Shown here: positions 16,909-25,959 of the stretch, piece by piece
Layout of the letters: each line of letters starts with the position of its first letter
Position numbering within the stretch: the stretch's first letter is position 1
NCBI RefSeq assembly: GCF_003014695.1
Contig: NZ_PYAS01000001.1
Span: 554,738-618,737, forward strand
Direction of reading: 5' to 3'
DNA from: Dyadobacter jiangsuensis
GTDB lineage: Bacteria; Bacteroidota; Bacteroidia; Cytophagales; Spirosomataceae
Length of the DNA stretch: 64,000 bases
Position numbers and translations under genes: made by a program
The notes under the pieces: generated by a model
Databases searched by the model: none
The model's input: the letters and a program-made list of their open reading frames with translations, nothing else
What the model was told of the DNA's origin: nothing

Positions 16909-16996
16909 AAAGCTGTAAAATCTGCATTCATGGAATATCGAATAACTAATCCTTTCCGTTTCTGGAATAAGCTAACTCACAAATCTCTATTAGTTC

Positions 16997-17683
16997 ATGA
17001 AAAAAATGATACGGTTTTCCATTATTTCCGCGGCTTTGTTCTTATTTCTTTGCCGTGATGCGAGTGCCCAAATGAATGTTGGCCTCCGCGGCGGTGTCAA
17101 TTTCTCGAATATGCGAGTGCCAAGTCCAATTGATTATGATTCGAAAGCCGGTATAAATGCGGCACTGCTATTGAATATTCCTTTCCATCGATATTTTAGT
17201 CTGCAAATAGAGCCGGGGTTTTCAAAGCGCGGCGCAAAATTTGATATTGATGGGGAATGGCTTGTGGGCAGCACCCGGCAAAGGACCCGGATGTTTGGTG
17301 AGATTTTGCTGGGTTATGTGGAAGTTCCTGTGTTGTTTCAATATAAGCCGCGGTTCGGTAAATTCGAGGGTATCGTTTCTCTGGGACCCGAATTTCGCTT
17401 CCGTTTAGGGCCTCAGAAAATAGAAACAACTACCCGGAAATACGAGGAGGGGGTATTGGTCGAGGATACTTATATGGAATATGATCTGACTCAACCGCAT
17501 GGCTACCGGGTATTCGATTTTGGATTGACGGGCGGCGCCGGAGTTAGTTATCCGTTACAATTTGGCAAGATATTTACAGAAGCAAGATATCATTACGGAT
17601 TAAGAAAGCTGGCGGCCAACGGAGATGTATACAATAAAGGTATATCCATACATCTGGGAGTTTTAATACCTGTTAAAAAATAA
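16997..17683 (+). CDS. Outer-membrane beta-barrel protein (PorT-like), second paralogue
   Basis: 228 residues with signal peptide to about 24 (CRDASAQ). Mature sequence MNVGLRGGVNFSNMRV, FSLQIEPGFSKRGAKF, YVEVPVLFQYKPRFG, GPEFRFRLGPQKIETTTRKY, FDFGLTGGAGVSYPL and a final ISIHLGVLIPVKK. It is a paralogue of the barrel at 13258 over its whole length. No partner gene follows here, unlike the copy in the TPR operon. Base composition is more AT-rich than that of the other barrel, which may reflect a different history. Confidence 0.87.
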   Translation: MKKMIRFSIISAALFLFLCRDASAQMNVGLRGGVNFSNMRVPSPIDYDSKAGINAALLLNIPFHRYFSLQIEPGFSKRGAKFDIDGEWLVGSTRQRTRMFGEILLGYVEVPVLFQYKPRFGKFEGIVSLGPEFRFRLGPQKIETTTRKYEEGVLVEDTYMEYDLTQPHGYRVFDFGLTGGAGVSYPLQFGKIFTEARYHYGLRKLAANGDVYNKGISIHLGVLIPVKK

Positions 17684-17794
17684 TCAGGTAAGCTTTTTTT
17701 GTGCGTTTAATTTCTTATTTCAATGCGCATGAAAGAAAAAAATAATTCTTGCTCAATTGTTTTGAAGACTTACCAATAGTCGCAATGGATTATT

Positions 17795-18958
17795 TCATAG
17801 CCGCCCCGAAGGTAATTTTCCTTCCTTCATAAAAACAACTTGCTGCGGGGTAAATGCATCGTGATAAAGAGCCAGATCGAGGTGGTAACAGCGGAAAAGT
17901 TCTGCGATGAAATGCATGCGATCCGGCAAATCGGCCCAGTCGACCGCGCCGCTTTGAGCCAGGTTATCGGGCGTGGGATCTATTTGTGAGAGCAATGCCG
18001 TCAGGCCCGGGTACGAGAGGTGCAGCAAAGCAGCCGGGTAAGGCTTGTTCAAATCCCTGCCCAGTGACAAACGCAGATCGGGCGGGATTGTCAACGTCAT
18101 GAGATGCGCCGTGAGTTGTTCGCGGACGATACCCTGCAAGCGATTCATGAGTTGATCGATCGCCGCGTCCAGCCGGGATTTCCTGCCCGTGATTTTCAGG
18201 TATGCCAGGCGTGCCCGCGCCAGCCAGCTGTCGGGCGGGAAAAAGGCATCGGTGATCTTCTTGCGGACAATCTCCTTGTCAGCGGTAAATGCTGCATTCA
18301 GCGAGGCCGCGATTTCCGGTTGCAGGCGGGTCTGTTCATGAAACCCGATTTCAAGATTGGCCAATAGCTGTAACTCCGTTTGTAGCTGGGCATCCTGTTC
18401 AAAGAATGCCTCGTGGTAATGGGCAAAGGCCTGTTTAAGATATTGCTGGCCGTCGGGTGGATTGCCTGGCCGCAAAGTCGCGCAAAAAGCGTCCAAGCGC
18501 TGCTGATCGAAAGCCTCGTCACCGAAACCGGAAGAAAAGAACCGCGCAAATTCCCAGCCTATTTCCTCGAAGACTTTGCGGTTACCCCGGCCTACGGCTT
18601 CGCTGATACCGTTGATAATGCCCGCAAGCCAGGTGTTGCGGATAATGCCGTGCAGCTTTTGCTCCAAACCGGTATTGATTCCCAGTTCATCGGCTACGCG
18701 CCAGAGGACCTTCAACTCTTCCAGCTGGGCCAGGTTCAGCCGGGCTTCCACGCTTCGGAGCAGATCTTCGCGCCGGATGCTCTGGCCGGCCTGCTTCGAA
18801 GCCCAGGTGGCAAACGTACACCAGTTGGCAACCGGGCCGGTGCGGCCGATAAATGCTGCCGAAAGTTCGCAATAGCATTGCGTGATGCGCAGGTTACGGA
18901 TCGTCGGGTCGGAGATTGCCGCAATGGCCCGCACTTCGTCCGGAGAAGGTATATGCAT
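17795..18958 (-). CDS. Uncharacterised 387-residue protein (WCTFATWASKQAG family)
   Basis: No named family that I can assign, but the N-terminal motif RITQCYCELSAAFIGRTGPVANWCTFATWASKQAGQSIRREDL recalls uncharacterised proteins that I remember mainly from actinobacteria; this is recollection only. The product is helical and soluble without a signal peptide or membrane segment. Later landmarks are KVFEEIGWEFARFF near residue 140, the four-residue PPDS before LARARLAYLK, and ADLPDRMHFIAELFRCYH near the end. Conserved Trp, Cys and His residues in the N-terminal motif might form a cofactor site. The gene stands alone on its strand next to an MFS transporter in divergent orientation. Confidence 0.8.
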   Translation of the reverse strand: MHIPSPDEVRAIAAISDPTIRNLRITQCYCELSAAFIGRTGPVANWCTFATWASKQAGQSIRREDLLRSVEARLNLAQLEELKVLWRVADELGINTGLEQKLHGIIRNTWLAGIINGISEAVGRGNRKVFEEIGWEFARFFSSGFGDEAFDQQRLDAFCATLRPGNPPDGQQYLKQAFAHYHEAFFEQDAQLQTELQLLANLEIGFHEQTRLQPEIAASLNAAFTADKEIVRKKITDAFFPPDSWLARARLAYLKITGRKSRLDAAIDQLMNRLQGIVREQLTAHLMTLTIPPDLRLSLGRDLNKPYPAALLHLSYPGLTALLSQIDPTPDNLAQSGAVDWADLPDRMHFIAELFRCYHLDLALYHDAFTPQQVVFMKEGKLPSGRL

Positions 18959-19097
18959 ATCGGATTGTTTTCCTTACGGGATTAAAAATAGCAAAACGAA
19001 AGAGGCGAATCGAAATAACCTACTGAAAGGTGTGGACGTTTCGGGCATAACCATAATATTGCGTTGGTTTCGCCCGATTAAATGAAGAAGTCCTGTT

Positions 19098-20297
19098 ATG
19101 ACTGATCCGAAAGGCCGTTTTCTTGCAAGTATCTTCCCGTTGGTAGCCGGCCAGGCTTTTTTTCAGACGGTGGGCATATTGGTCGCGGCATTGTCGGGGC
19201 TTGTCGGGTATAATCTGGCTGCCGACAAAGCGCTGGCAACGTTACCCGTCGCAGTAGTCAGCATCGGCACAGCGTCAGCATTGATTCCCGCATCGATGCT
19301 GATGAAAAAATACGGCCGGAAAACGGGCTTTATCATCGGGATCGGGCTGGGATTCCTGGCCGGGGCATTGACTTCGCTGGGGATCTATCTGGTTAATTTC
19401 TGGCTTTTCGTCGTCGGTAATATGTTTGTCGGGGCATATCAGGGCTTTTCACAGTATTACCGTTTCGCGGCGGCGGAATCCGTGCCGGAGGCCGACCGCA
19501 GCAAGGCCATTTCGTGGGTCGTTTCGGGAGGGGTGTTTGCGGCTGTGGCGGGGCCGTCCATTGCGCGGCTTACCAAAGACATCGGCGAAATCCCTTTCCT
19601 GTATTCCTATTTGTCGATCATGGGGCTGTCGCTGCTGGCAGTCGCGGCCGTTTCGCGCATCCGGCACGACACGCATCAGGCGGCTGTCCAGGAAACTGCG
19701 CAGGGAGAGCGCACGCTTTCGGAGATTCTGAAACGCCCCGCATTCATTGCCGCCATCGCCTCTTCGACGGTAGGGTCAGCCGTGATGGTGATGGTCATGA
19801 CCGCCACGCCCATCACGATGAAGCTCTGCGGCTACAATGCCGATGATTCCTCGCTCGTCATACAATGGCATGTGCTGGGCATGTTTGTGCCGTCCTTTTT
19901 TACCGGTGACCTTATTCAGCGTTTTGGCGCGGTTCGGGTCATTTCCTGCGGGATTCTGATATTCCTTCTCCATTTATCCCTGGCGCTGTCGGGTACGGAA
20001 CTGTTCCATTTCACCACCGGGCTGATCTTCCTGGGCGTTGGCTGGAACTTCATGTTTATCGGCGGCACCGCACTGCTTACAAAGTCGTACGCGACGGGCG
20101 GCAGAGCCCAAAGCCAGGCTTTTCATGACTTCATGGTATACGCCGTTGCTACCTTATCATCCTTCACTGCCGGCGCAGCGCTCGACCGTTGGGGGTGGAA
20201 TGTCGTGAACCTGATCGCCGCTCCCTTGCTCATCGCCGCTTTCACGATCCTGCAATGGTATGCCATAACGGAACGGAAATCGCAAGTAGCTCAGTAG
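19098..20297 (+). CDS. Major facilitator superfamily transporter
   Basis: 399 residues with about twelve hydrophobic segments. The loop after the second segment reads MLMKKYGRKTGF, a usable version of MFS motif A (G-x-x-x-D-R-x-G-R-R/K). AESVPEADRSKAISWVVSGG marks the fourth/fifth segments. A long cytoplasmic loop (RHDTHQAAVQETAQGERTLSEILKRP) separates the halves. The family moves small solutes by proton exchange; the substrate is not predictable. It shares a short divergent region with the unknown protein at 17795, and is convergent with the ExbD gene. Confidence 0.87.
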   Translation: MTDPKGRFLASIFPLVAGQAFFQTVGILVAALSGLVGYNLAADKALATLPVAVVSIGTASALIPASMLMKKYGRKTGFIIGIGLGFLAGALTSLGIYLVNFWLFVVGNMFVGAYQGFSQYYRFAAAESVPEADRSKAISWVVSGGVFAAVAGPSIARLTKDIGEIPFLYSYLSIMGLSLLAVAAVSRIRHDTHQAAVQETAQGERTLSEILKRPAFIAAIASSTVGSAVMVMVMTATPITMKLCGYNADDSSLVIQWHVLGMFVPSFFTGDLIQRFGAVRVISCGILIFLLHLSLALSGTELFHFTTGLIFLGVGWNFMFIGGTALLTKSYATGGRAQSQAFHDFMVYAVATLSSFTAGAALDRWGWNVVNLIAAPLLIAAFTILQWYAITERKSQVAQ

Positions 20298-20335
20298 GAG
20301 GGCGATCGGTCCGGTTACGGAGGGATGTAAACGTA

Positions 20336-20902
20336 CTATTTCTTTTCTTCGATCCTGTCGCCGAGCAGTTCCTTTTCTGCATCCGTCAGGTAATCCACCA
20401 AAGCGTAGCGCCGCGACTTGGTAATCGCCATTTCATCCATCACATCGACCATGTTTTTGTAGGTGGAAACTGCGGTAGGTTTGATCACGATCACGAGGGC
20501 ATTGCGGTCGTCACTGGGCCTGCCTTCGAGCGTACTTACCCGCTTGTGTGCGGCGAAAATAACGTTCCGTAGCCCGATTCCCGCGTCTGTGGTTTTGAGT
20601 GAGGCGGAAGCCTTTTCATCGTTCGGAGCGATGCCATCCAGATAATAGACTTGGTCATGGCTACCCAGAAAAATGGTCAGGGCGCCCGATCCCTTGATTG
20701 GCAGGCCGTCTTCGTTTCCTTTGGCGGGAAAGAATGCGGAGATCGAAGTAGGCTTGCTCATGGTGGTGGCAAGCATAAAAAATGTGATCAGCAAAAAGCC
20801 GAGGTCTACCATGGGCGTCATGTCGACACGTGTGGACATGCGGGTTCTCATTCTGCCGGAGCCTGTACTGCGGGCGTTGCCGGATACTTCTATCGCTGCC
20901 AT
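20336..20902 (-). CDS. exbD: ExbD/TolR-family biopolymer transport protein, without ExbB partner
   Basis: 188 residues. The cytoplasmic stub is followed by VDMTPMVDLGFLLITFFMLATTMS, the single membrane helix with the conserved Asp (here in MTPMVDLGF) that carries protons in ExbD/TolR. The periplasmic part includes LVIVIKPTAVSTYKNMVDVMDEM, the usual K-x-x-A-x-Y-x-x-V-x-x-x-D-E core. ExbD normally works with ExbB and TonB to energise outer-membrane uptake such as the SusC receptor in this window; no exbB or tonB is adjacent, so it must pair with subunits encoded elsewhere. A perfect -7 element lies 46 bp upstream. Confidence 0.88.
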   Translation of the reverse strand: MAAIEVSGNARSTGSGRMRTRMSTRVDMTPMVDLGFLLITFFMLATTMSKPTSISAFFPAKGNEDGLPIKGSGALTIFLGSHDQVYYLDGIAPNDEKASASLKTTDAGIGLRNVIFAAHKRVSTLEGRPSDDRNALVIVIKPTAVSTYKNMVDVMDEMAITKSRRYALVDYLTDAEKELLGDRIEEKK

Positions 20903-20948
20903 TTGTCAGGTTGGTTAGTGGTTTAAAAGAGCATTTAACCTTACTGAT

Positions 20949-20956
20949 CAAATATA
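20949..20956 (-). promoter_or_regulatory. -7 promoter element TATATTTG for exbD
   Basis: Exact TAnnTTTG on the minus strand, 46 bp upstream of the start. A near -33 element (CTTG, one mismatch to TTTG) is 21 bp further upstream. Confidence 0.55.
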
Positions 20957-21089
20957 TAATTTAATTTTATATAAAAACAAGAATAGGTCAGTCTTTTTCG
21001 ATAAAACCTCAAACCGCTGCTTTGGGCTGACGAAGCAATTTGGGTTATCAAAGCATCGCCCCGGCAAAGCAGTTGGACCGGGACGATTT

Positions 21090-21803
21090 TCATTTCTTCT
21101 GCCGGGGAGCATTTTCATATTCTTTCAGGCAAGTATCCAGCGGCTTACCCTGGTTGTAAATGCAGTCGCAGAACTGTTGGCAGGCTTCGGGATCGCTGTT
21201 GCCCGGGCAGCCATTCGTACATTCCTCGGCGGAGTTGCCGGGACGAATGTCGTACAGGTAGGCATTACCGATGATGACGGCCGCAATGGCGGCGATGACC
21301 AGTCCGAAAAATGCGAATGGGAACTTGTTGCTGCTTGTCTTGTAGGCCGGTAGGCCGAGGTCGGCTGTCTTGAATGGCAGAATGTACCGCAGCCTGTCGA
21401 AGTACCAGCAAAGCAAATAGGCGTTCGCCAGGAGGATCAGCGTAACAATGCGGGTGCCTTCAAAACGGGTGGCGTACACCAGCACGGAGATATTGAGCAT
21501 GATGGGGAAAGCCATGAGAGCTCCCAGTACCGCCGTACGCGGAATGAGGAGCAATGCGGCCGTGATCAACTGCCCCGCGCCGATAAATGTATAATAGTAG
21601 CCGGTCAGATGCAGCGCATCGAAGTAGTGACCAAGCGGATGGTTTGAGGGCAGTGCCGTAAACCTTTCACCCATCACCTTCACCATCCCCGAAGGAATAA
21701 ACGCCATAGCCACACCAATGCGGCAAAAGATGGCAAAGTAGCGGAACCATTTGTTCCCTTTCGCTTCCACGTAAAATGCAGCCAGGCGGTTTAGAAGTGA
21801 CAT
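21090..21803 (-). CDS. DoxX-like membrane protein with Cys-rich C-terminal tail
   Basis: 237 residues. Four or five membrane segments (roughly 22-42, 68-90, 94-118, 120-135 and 162-182) resemble the DoxX-like family: FAIFCRIGVAMAFIPSGMVKVMGERF and YTFIGAGQLITAALLLIPRTAVLGAL. The last 45 residues after the final helix are unusual for the family: a soluble tail with Cys-x3-Cys, then Cys-x3-Cys-x-Cys and a final Cys (positions in ECTNGC, CQQFCDC and DTC). This could be a disulfide-bonded knot if periplasmic or a metal site if cytoplasmic. DoxX-like proteins are linked in other bacteria to thiol and oxidative stress; the role here is not known. A promoter element overlapping a palindrome lies upstream. 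Confidence 0.82.
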   Translation of the reverse strand: MSLLNRLAAFYVEAKGNKWFRYFAIFCRIGVAMAFIPSGMVKVMGERFTALPSNHPLGHYFDALHLTGYYYTFIGAGQLITAALLLIPRTAVLGALMAFPIMLNISVLVYATRFEGTRIVTLILLANAYLLCWYFDRLRYILPFKTADLGLPAYKTSSNKFPFAFFGLVIAAIAAVIIGNAYLYDIRPGNSAEECTNGCPGNSDPEACQQFCDCIYNQGKPLDTCLKEYENAPRQKK

Positions 21804-21836
21804 AGCAGTTGATTTTTCTTCAAATATTTAAAAAGT

Positions 21837-21855
21837 ACTTTGTGTTACAAAGTTA
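21837..21855 (-). promoter_or_regulatory. -7 element overlapping a palindrome upstream of the DoxX-like gene
   Basis: ACTTTGT-GTT-ACAAAGT (21837-21853) is a perfect 7-bp dyad. The minus-strand -7 element TAACTTTG (21848-21855) overlaps its right arm and lies 44 bp from the start codon. A repressor bound to the dyad would block the promoter. Confidence 0.55.
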
Positions 21856-22004
21856 ATTAAAGAATTTTTTAATTCTAAAAGACAGCATCTCGGGCTTGTT
21901 GTATGTAGCGAATTTTCGACAATTAAATCGTATTAATTACTACTTCACTGACGGTTACATTGGATTAGATTAGGAGGTCACAATCTTCTCTGATGAACCG
22001 TTCC

Positions 22005-23285
22005 ATGAAAAAGATATTTTTACAAACTACTCTGGCAATCGCCTTGGTATCAGGCATTTTAAATACTTCGTATGCACAGGTAGGTATAGGCACGCAGACG
22101 CCCGACGCCAGTGCGCAACTCGACATTGTTTCCACTGCCAAAGGTATGCTGGTACCTCGCATGACCACCGCCCAACGGACAGCCGTAGCGAATCCCGCGG
22201 ACGGCTTGCTGGTATACGATACGGATAGCAAGCATTTCTGGTTCTATGCGGGCGGAAGCGGCTGGGGCAAGCTGGATAATGAACCGTTTACATTGCCGTA
22301 TTCAGCCACGCAAAGCAGCACCCCGGGGTTAATGACGATTACGAACCAGGCCAATGGCTATGCGGCTAGTTTCAAGGTGGACCAGGCGGTGAGTACCAGT
22401 GCTGCCGTGAGGGGCGAGGTGAATTCCCAGTTTGCTAACTTTGGCGCGGCGGGTATTTTTGGCATTGCTTCTGGAAGCGTTGGGCAGGCGGGGGCGTTCC
22501 ATGCCAGCAATCCGGCTGGCGACGGGAACGGAATTGTCTCAATTGTTGAAGGCACCGGCGACGCCGTTATCGCTCAGGCGAAGCAAACAGGTCATGCCAT
22601 TTATGCCGCGCATTCGAATGCGGGCAATGCCATCAATGCTACCATCTCCGGCGCAGCTTCGGGAAAGGTTGCTTTTTTCGGGAATACGGCCGCTAACAAT
22701 ACCAATAATATCGTCGAGATCAACACGCAAGGTAAGGGAAATGCTTTTCTTGCCAACCACAGGGGAACGGCTGGTAATATTGCAGTGTTTCAAGCCGCGG
22801 GGGCCAACGTCGCCCGCATCGACAGGGCGGGGAAAGGGTATTTCAATGATGGTACCCAAAATTCCGGTGCCGACCTTGCAGAAGCTTTTGAGGTAACAGA
22901 GCACATTGCCGCTTACGAACCGGGTGATGTGCTGGCGATCGCCACAGAAAAGGACCGGACGGTGGAAAAAAGCACCGGGGCCTATTCCACGCTGGTACTG
23001 GGGGTGTATGCCACCAAGCCGGGCGTGCTGCTTACCGATCAGCCGGTAGACGTGGAAATGATCGACAGGGTACCGATGGGCGTGGTGGGGGTAATTCCTA
23101 CCAAGGTATGTGCCGACGGCGGGGCCATTCACAGGGGCGATTTGCTGGTGACGTCCTCGCGGCCGGGTGTGGCTATGAAAGCCGATCCGGGCCAGATAAA
23201 GCCGGGCCAGGTAATCGGTAAGGCATTGCAGAACTACGCCGGGGATGGAGTCGGGAAGATCAATGTATTTGTGAATGTTAAATAA
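22005..23285 (+). CDS. Exported fibre-like surface protein with QVGIG N-terminal module
   Basis: 426 residues from the ATG at 22005 (an ATG four codons upstream is possible). Signal peptide to about residue 24 (NTSYAQ). The mature protein opens QVGIGTQTPDASAQLDIVSTAKGMLVPRMTTAQR, a module frequent in Bacteroidota surface proteins, followed by DGLLVYDTDSKHFWFYAGG. The middle (about 110-270) is a run of Ala/Gly/Asn-rich beta repeats (AGIFGIASGS, AVIAQAKQTGHAIYAAHSNAGNAINAT) resembling phage tail-fibre or pectate-lyase-like shafts. The C-terminal 140 residues, from SGADLAEAFEV to KINVFVNVK, form a compact domain seen at the ends of such fibres; there is no S74 signature. Single gene with a strong terminator. 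Confidence 0.82.
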   Translation: MKKIFLQTTLAIALVSGILNTSYAQVGIGTQTPDASAQLDIVSTAKGMLVPRMTTAQRTAVANPADGLLVYDTDSKHFWFYAGGSGWGKLDNEPFTLPYSATQSSTPGLMTITNQANGYAASFKVDQAVSTSAAVRGEVNSQFANFGAAGIFGIASGSVGQAGAFHASNPAGDGNGIVSIVEGTGDAVIAQAKQTGHAIYAAHSNAGNAINATISGAASGKVAFFGNTAANNTNNIVEINTQGKGNAFLANHRGTAGNIAVFQAAGANVARIDRAGKGYFNDGTQNSGADLAEAFEVTEHIAAYEPGDVLAIATEKDRTVEKSTGAYSTLVLGVYATKPGVLLTDQPVDVEMIDRVPMGVVGVIPTKVCADGGAIHRGDLLVTSSRPGVAMKADPGQIKPGQVIGKALQNYAGDGVGKINVFVNVK

Positions 23286-23324
23286 ATGACAACGCCGCCG
23301 GATTTATCGGCGGCGTTGTCATTT
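23284..23324. terminator. Bidirectional terminator with a 17-bp perfect stem overlapping both stop codons
   Basis: AAATGACAACGCCGCCG (23284-23300) pairs perfectly with 23308-23324 around a 7-nt loop. The stem overlaps the stop codons of the two convergent genes (TAA at 23283-23285 and the reverse TAA at 23323-23325). Confidence 0.88.
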
Positions 23325-25959
23325 ACTCGCTTTTGAGGACTTTCGCGGGGTTGCTCCTGGCAGCGCGGGCGGTCTGCGAGCCGATCATGACCAGGGCCAG
23401 CAGCATCACGATCAACGCCCCGGCCAGCATTTCGGGGATACCGATGGGCTGGTGATAGGCAAATCGGGTAAGCAGTACTTTGTCGAACAGCAGGTAAGTA
23501 GCCGGCAGGGCTATCAGCGCAGCAACGGCCAGCAGCGCGATAAATCCGCGGCAAAGCAGGTATATCAATCCCGGTTCGCTGGCACCCAGTACTTTGCGGA
23601 TGCTGATTTCCTTCAATTTGGTTTCGGTTGTGAACACGACCATGCCGAAAAGGCCCAACGAGGCAATGCAAATAGCCAGAAAGGCCAGAAAGCCTATTAC
23701 TTTCACCATCATGGAAAACTGGCTGTATGCATTTTCAATCTGATCATCATAAAAATTCGCTTTCAGCGGGTGTACTTTGTCGAATTGTTTCCAGGCCGAT
23801 TCAATTTTCGCCATCGTGCTTTCCAGGTCGGTAGAGGCCATTTGGAGGTTCAGGTAGCCCCATGGCTCGCTTTTGGAATAGCGGAACATCACCGGCTCGA
23901 TCTTGTTTTCGACGGTTCCATAATGGAAATCTTTCATGACGCCAATGATCGTCAGGTCCCGTCCGTCGACCGACAAAACGTGCCCTAATGCCTTCTGCGG
24001 GTCGCGTCCGCCGATATTGAACCGTTTCAAAACCTGCTGGTTGACGATCACTTCGCTTTCTTTTCCTTTTTCGGGGCGCAGCGTGAAGTTGCTGCCGCTA
24101 ATCAGCTTGTGCTGGTGAATAGGAAGGTAGTTTTCATCCACCGTATTGACCCAAACCAATGCGGAATCTCCCGGTGATGCATTGCTGGGGCGGTATTTTA
24201 CATCAAAGCCATACATGCTTCCCAGGCTGCTGACCATGCTGGAGTGCGCGATCTGTGTCACACCGGGGATTTCCGAAAGCTCTTTTTTTAATGTTGCTGC
24301 ATCGGTGCCGTTCAGTTTGATATTCAGGATGTTTTCGGTCGTGAAGCCGAGGTCGAAATTCAGGAAGCCTTTGTACTGGCTGTACCCCACGAGCGTGGTG
24401 GCGATGAATACCAGCGAAAGGGTGTATTGAGCGACAATCAGCACCCGCCGTAAGCCGATGTGTTTGAAAATCCGGAGCCCGGAAGCATCTTTCATGGCAG
24501 ACAGTGCATTGATTTTCGAAAAGAAAACCGCCGGAAGAAATCCTGCCACGAAGCCGGTAATGACTGCCAGCGCAATAAAGGAAAGCACGGACCGAACGGA
24601 AAGGTCGAGTGTGAATATTTCGGGAATATGCGGGTCGAGCGCCAGGAACTCGCGACGCAGAAGCAGGTACAACCCGAAAGAAAAGACCAGGGCCAGGAAG
24701 GAGATCAGTACTGCCTCGGTCATGAATTGCCCCAAAACATGGCTCCTGCGTGCGCCTATAATCTTGCGTACGCCCACCTCGCGCGAGCGCCTGAGCGACC
24801 GCGCGACCGACAGGTTGGTGTAATTGAAACAGGCCGATAAAATGATTACGAAAGCCAGCCCGCCCAATATCCAGAGCGTAACAGGCTCCATGCGGGGCCC
24901 CATATTGTTGGAAAGCTTCCTGCCTAATGCGATGTCTTTCAAAGGTTGGAGCGACAACGTTACCTTTTTGTGGAGCAATGCCTTGTTTTCTTCTTTGCTG
25001 ATTTGATTGAGTGCCCGCTGCACGCCTGCCGTGCTGCCGTTTTTGGAGAGGGTTATGTAGGTGTAGTTGGACCATACATTATCCCAGTTGTAAAATCCAT
25101 CCTGCTTTTTACCCATTGTCGCATCCGCGCTGGCGAACGACAGCAATGCATCGAAATGGATGTGGGAAAGGTGTGGAATATCCCTGGCGATGCCGGTAAT
25201 CTGGTATTCGAGCGTGTCGAAGCGTACGGTTTGGCCCAAAACCTGGGTACTGCCGAACAGCCGTTCTGCCGTTTTTTCTGTCAAAACCAGCGAATAGGGC
25301 GCTTGGAGGGCCGTTGCCGGATCGCCTGCCAGGAGCGGAAAAGTAAATACTTTAAAGAATGACTGATCGGCCCAGGTGCCTTCCAATGGAAAAGTATTTT
25401 GCCCCACCTTCGCATCCCCTGAAAATCCGTTGCGCAGGATGGTAAAATTCTCCACGCCCGGAACGTCTCCGGCAAGTCTTTGAGCGGTCCTTATGGAGCT
25501 GGATGCCAGGTCCGTCGGCGCCTGGCCGTCGTTCTGGTGGTGGGTGAGGACGCGGAAAATGCGGTCTTTCTTTTCATGAAAATCATCGTAGGAACGCAAG
25601 TCGTTCACGATGGAAATCACCAGCAACCCAACCGACATGCTCACGGCAAGGCCTACGACGTTGATGAATGAGAAGAGTTTGTTGCGGACGAGGTTACGCC
25701 TCGAAGTTTTAAAATAGCTGCCGATCATCATGAAATGGGTTAGAAAAGTGAGAGGTTCTATTTTGCGGATGGTGTAGGGTCTGAGGAACTTGATCACATC
25801 GAGCCAATAAACCAGCCGTGCATAGCGGAGGCCTTTCCGGCTCACATTCCGGACAAAATATTCGTAGAGATCGCCTTCCAGATCTTCGAGCAGCCGGGGT
25901 CGGCAGTACCATCTCAGGAAGGCCGTGGCCCATTGCGGAGGTTGCGGATCCTTGTTCAT
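23323..25959 (-). CDS. FtsX/MacB-type ABC transporter permease with N-terminal permease-prefix domain
   Basis: 878 residues. Residues 5-75 (PPQWATAFLRWYCRPRLLEDLEGDLYEYFVRNVSRKGLRYARLVYWLDVIKFLRPY) form the permease-prefix domain found on PadR-linked permeases. The permease has a MacB_PCD periplasmic region followed by an FtsX core, twice over: LSACFNYTNLSVARSLRRSREVGVRKIIGA in the first half and IASLGLFGMVVFTTETKLKEISIRKVLGAS in the second. There is no ATPase domain; the nucleotide-binding subunit must be encoded elsewhere. Family members export peptides, lipids or drugs, or act in envelope signalling. The ATG overlaps the stop of the upstream padR gene by 4 bp, so the two are translationally coupled and PadR probably controls it. 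Confidence 0.9.
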   Translation of the reverse strand: MNKDPQPPQWATAFLRWYCRPRLLEDLEGDLYEYFVRNVSRKGLRYARLVYWLDVIKFLRPYTIRKIEPLTFLTHFMMIGSYFKTSRRNLVRNKLFSFINVVGLAVSMSVGLLVISIVNDLRSYDDFHEKKDRIFRVLTHHQNDGQAPTDLASSSIRTAQRLAGDVPGVENFTILRNGFSGDAKVGQNTFPLEGTWADQSFFKVFTFPLLAGDPATALQAPYSLVLTEKTAERLFGSTQVLGQTVRFDTLEYQITGIARDIPHLSHIHFDALLSFASADATMGKKQDGFYNWDNVWSNYTYITLSKNGSTAGVQRALNQISKEENKALLHKKVTLSLQPLKDIALGRKLSNNMGPRMEPVTLWILGGLAFVIILSACFNYTNLSVARSLRRSREVGVRKIIGARRSHVLGQFMTEAVLISFLALVFSFGLYLLLRREFLALDPHIPEIFTLDLSVRSVLSFIALAVITGFVAGFLPAVFFSKINALSAMKDASGLRIFKHIGLRRVLIVAQYTLSLVFIATTLVGYSQYKGFLNFDLGFTTENILNIKLNGTDAATLKKELSEIPGVTQIAHSSMVSSLGSMYGFDVKYRPSNASPGDSALVWVNTVDENYLPIHQHKLISGSNFTLRPEKGKESEVIVNQQVLKRFNIGGRDPQKALGHVLSVDGRDLTIIGVMKDFHYGTVENKIEPVMFRYSKSEPWGYLNLQMASTDLESTMAKIESAWKQFDKVHPLKANFYDDQIENAYSQFSMMVKVIGFLAFLAICIASLGLFGMVVFTTETKLKEISIRKVLGASEPGLIYLLCRGFIALLAVAALIALPATYLLFDKVLLTRFAYHQPIGIPEMLAGALIVMLLALVMIGSQTARAARSNPAKVLKSE

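Noticed and set aside
24203..25075. 290-codon frame on the minus strand within the permease at 23323
   Set aside because: Out-of-frame shadow of the permease, with no motif or ribosome site.
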